Position numbers and translations under genes: made by a program. From Bacillus vallismortis (lineage in GTDB: Bacteria; Bacillota; Bacilli; Bacillales; Bacillaceae), in contig NZ_CP026362.1 in the NCBI RefSeq assembly GCF_004116955.1, forward strand, positions 2,614,501 through 2,678,500: DNA of 64,000 bases, given 5' to 3'. A model generated the notes under the pieces. The model was not told where the DNA came from and did no database searches. It saw only the letters and a program-made list of their open reading frames with translations. Of this stretch, positions 62,341-64,000 are shown piece by piece. Position 1 is the stretch's first letter; the number at the start of each line of letters is the position of its first letter.

Positions 62341-63897
62341 ATGAGTATTTTATCTGTAAAGGATTTAAGCCACGGCTTTGGTGACCGGGCCATTTTTAAT
62401 AACGTCTCCTTCCGCCTGCTAAAAGGCGAGCACGTCGGGCTGATCGGCGCAAATGGCGAAGGAAAATCCACTTTTATGAATATTATTACCGGAAAGCTCG
62501 AACCTGATGAGGGAAAAGTCGAATGGTCAAAAAATGTACGTGTCGGCTATCTGGATCAGCATACCGTGCTGGAAAAAGGAAAATCCATTCGTGATGTCCT
62601 GAAAGACGCGTTCCATTATTTATTTGCGATGGAAGAAGAAATGAACGAGATTTACAACAAAATGGGCGAAGCTGATCCCGACGGGCTCGAAAAGCTGCTT
62701 GAAGAAGTCGGCGTGATTCAAGACGCCCTGACGAACAATGATTTTTATGTCATTGATTCCAAGGTGGAAGAAATCGCCCGCGGCCTCGGTTTGAGCGATA
62801 TCGGATTAGAGCGTGATGTCACCGATTTAAGCGGCGGACAGCGCACCAAGGTTCTTCTCGCTAAGCTTCTCCTTGAAAAACCGGAAATTCTGCTTCTCGA
62901 TGAACCGACCAACTATCTTGACGAGCAGCATATCGAGTGGCTGAAACGCTACCTGCAGGAATATGAGAACGCGTTTATCCTGATTTCCCATGATATTCCG
63001 TTCTTAAACAGCGTCATCAACCTGATTTATCATGTTGAAAATCAAGAGCTGACACGCTATGTCGGCGACTACCATCAGTTTATGGAAGTCTACGAGGTGA
63101 AGAAACAGCAGCTTGAAGCAGCGTACAAAAAGCAGCAGCAGGAAGTCGCGGAGCTGAAGGATTTCGTTGCCCGCAACAAAGCGCGTGTCAGCACGAGAAA
63201 TATGGCGATGTCCCGCCAAAAGAAACTCGATAAGATGGATATGATCGAGCTTGCGGCAGAAAAGCCAAAGCCGGAATTTCACTTCAAGCCGGCGAGAACG
63301 TCAGGCAAGCTGATTTTTGAAACGAAGGATTTAGTCATTGGCTACGATTCCCCGCTGTCACGCCCGCTCAACCTCCGCATGGAGCGCGGCCAAAAAATCG
63401 CCCTTTACGGCGCGAACGGGATCGGAAAAACGACCTTGCTGAAAAGCTTGCTTGGCGAAATCCAGCCGCTTGAAGGCTCGGTTGAACGCGGCGAGCACCT
63501 CTTTACCGGCTATTTCGAGCAAGAGGTTAAGGAAACAAACAACAATACGTGCATCGAAGAGGTATGGAGCGAATTCCCTTCTTACACGCAGTATGAAATC
63601 CGGGCCGCTCTGGCAAAATGCGGATTGACAACAAAACATATCGAAAGCCGCGTTTCCGTATTAAGCGGAGGCGAAAAAGCGAAAGTCAGACTGTGCAAAC
63701 TGATCAATTCAGAAACAAACCTGCTGGTGCTCGATGAGCCGACAAACCACTTGGATGTCGACGCGAAGGAAGAGCTCAAGTGCGCGCTCAAAGAATACAA
63801 AGGCTCCATTCTGCTCATTTCCCATGAGCCAGAGTTTTATATGGATATCGCGACAGAAACGTGGAACTGCGAGTCTTGGACGACGAAAGTGCTTTAA
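62341..63897 (+). CDS. yfmM: YfmM, ABC-F family ATPase
   Basis: 518 residue ABC-F protein: two ATPase domains in one chain and no membrane segments, acting on the ribosome. Domain 1: GANGEGKST, LSGGQRTK, LLLDEPTNYLD. A charged linker with KKQQLEAAYKKQQQEVAEL follows (~250-290). Domain 2: GANGIGKTT, LSGGEKAKVRL, LVLDEPTNHLD. The start at 62341 follows AGAGGTG and matches the known length. Translation-factor-like role; resistance function not indicated by the sequence. Confidence 0.94.
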   Translation: MSILSVKDLSHGFGDRAIFNNVSFRLLKGEHVGLIGANGEGKSTFMNIITGKLEPDEGKVEWSKNVRVGYLDQHTVLEKGKSIRDVLKDAFHYLFAMEEEMNEIYNKMGEADPDGLEKLLEEVGVIQDALTNNDFYVIDSKVEEIARGLGLSDIGLERDVTDLSGGQRTKVLLAKLLLEKPEILLLDEPTNYLDEQHIEWLKRYLQEYENAFILISHDIPFLNSVINLIYHVENQELTRYVGDYHQFMEVYEVKKQQLEAAYKKQQQEVAELKDFVARNKARVSTRNMAMSRQKKLDKMDMIELAAEKPKPEFHFKPARTSGKLIFETKDLVIGYDSPLSRPLNLRMERGQKIALYGANGIGKTTLLKSLLGEIQPLEGSVERGEHLFTGYFEQEVKETNNNTCIEEVWSEFPSYTQYEIRAALAKCGLTTKHIESRVSVLSGGEKAKVRLCKLINSETNLLVLDEPTNHLDVDAKEELKCALKEYKGSILLISHEPEFYMDIATETWNCESWTTKVL

Positions 63898-63904
63898 ATC
63901 GAAG

Positions 63905-63932
63905 AAAACCCGCCTGCTGAAGGGCGGGTTTT
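63905..63932. terminator. Terminator after yfmM
   Basis: Stem AAAACCCGCC / GGCGGGTTTT, 8 base loop, TTTTTT on the plus strand; usable from both sides. Confidence 0.92.
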
Positions 63933-64000
63933 TTACTGCCATTTTTTCTGAACGATTCTCAAAAGCTCTCTGTCTTTTAAAATGAGCTGCAATGGCGATG
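63933..64000 (-). CDS. C-terminal end of an unidentified gene, partial
   Basis: An open minus-strand frame enters from the right edge and ends at TAA (63933-63935) directly beside the terminator: SPLQLILKDRELLRIVQKKW. The sequence is amphipathic and protein-like, and convergent layout plus terminator support a gene end. Only 21-22 codons are present, too few to name it. Confidence 0.45.
   Translation of the reverse strand, partial: SPLQLILKDRELLRIVQKKWQ

Noticed and set aside
1-64000. CRISPR arrays, prophage, tRNA or rRNA genes
   Set aside because: No regularly spaced repeats, phage structural genes or structural RNA sequences were seen.

Overview
The window is chromosomal DNA of the Bacillus subtilis species complex. 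Nearly every protein is at or close to full identity in length and motif content with a gene of the B. subtilis aco–yfj–yfk–yfl–yfm region, in the same order as I recall it for strain 168 (read here in the opposite direction, aco first). Regulatory signals also fit: sigma-54 and sigma-B promoters, a Fur box, a cre site and a NagR-type operator. I cannot fix the species from the sequence alone.

Layout. 1-2460: acetoin dehydrogenase genes acoC (cut by the window edge), acoB and acoA, with a sigma-54 promoter and an inverted-repeat activator site. 2573-9700: yfjL, yfjM, then an AT-rich insertion (acetyltransferase, a decayed gene fragment, a BmrA-like ABC exporter), then yfjN and yfjO. 9867-16244: a lipoprotein gene, a ~200 bp intergenic repeat element, yfjP, yfjQ, yfjR, an intact IS1182-family insertion sequence that has duplicated a 29 bp terminator palindrome, pdaA and yfjT. 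16390-31202: yfkAB, yfkC, yfkD, chaA, yfkF, a small unnamed gene, yfkH-I-J, yfkK, yfkL, yfkM, the large wall-anchored nucleotidase yfkN, and yfkO.

31341-31830 holds a wrecked treR; treA and treP, which I recall between treR and yfkQ in strain 168, are gone. 32016-37421: a spore germinant receptor operon yfkQ-R-S-T and the amino-acid symporter yflA. 37549-46469: yflB, ltaS (lipoteichoic acid synthase), nagP, mapB, yflH, yflI, yflJ, yflK, yflL, nos and yflN. 46524-54251: Mg-citrate uptake and its two-component system (citS-citT-yflP-citM), malate transporter yflS and pectate lyase pel. 54451-64000: yflT, yfmB, the Fur-controlled ferric-citrate ABC importer yfmC-D-E-F, yfmJ, yfmK, yfmL with a possible leader peptide, yfmM, and the edge of one more gene.

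Functional themes are carbon overflow and organic acid use (acetoin, citrate, malate, GlcNAc, pectin), iron uptake, envelope synthesis, general stress (five sigma-B-like promoters) and sporulation/germination. I found no tRNA, rRNA, CRISPR array or prophage. No wholly new system is evident; the most informative novelties are the IS1182 insertion with its palindromic target duplication, the tre locus deletion scar, the decayed sigma-54-like fragment beside the AT-rich exporter, the small ORFs at 21775-21876 and 62178-62261, and the competing hairpins before yflI.
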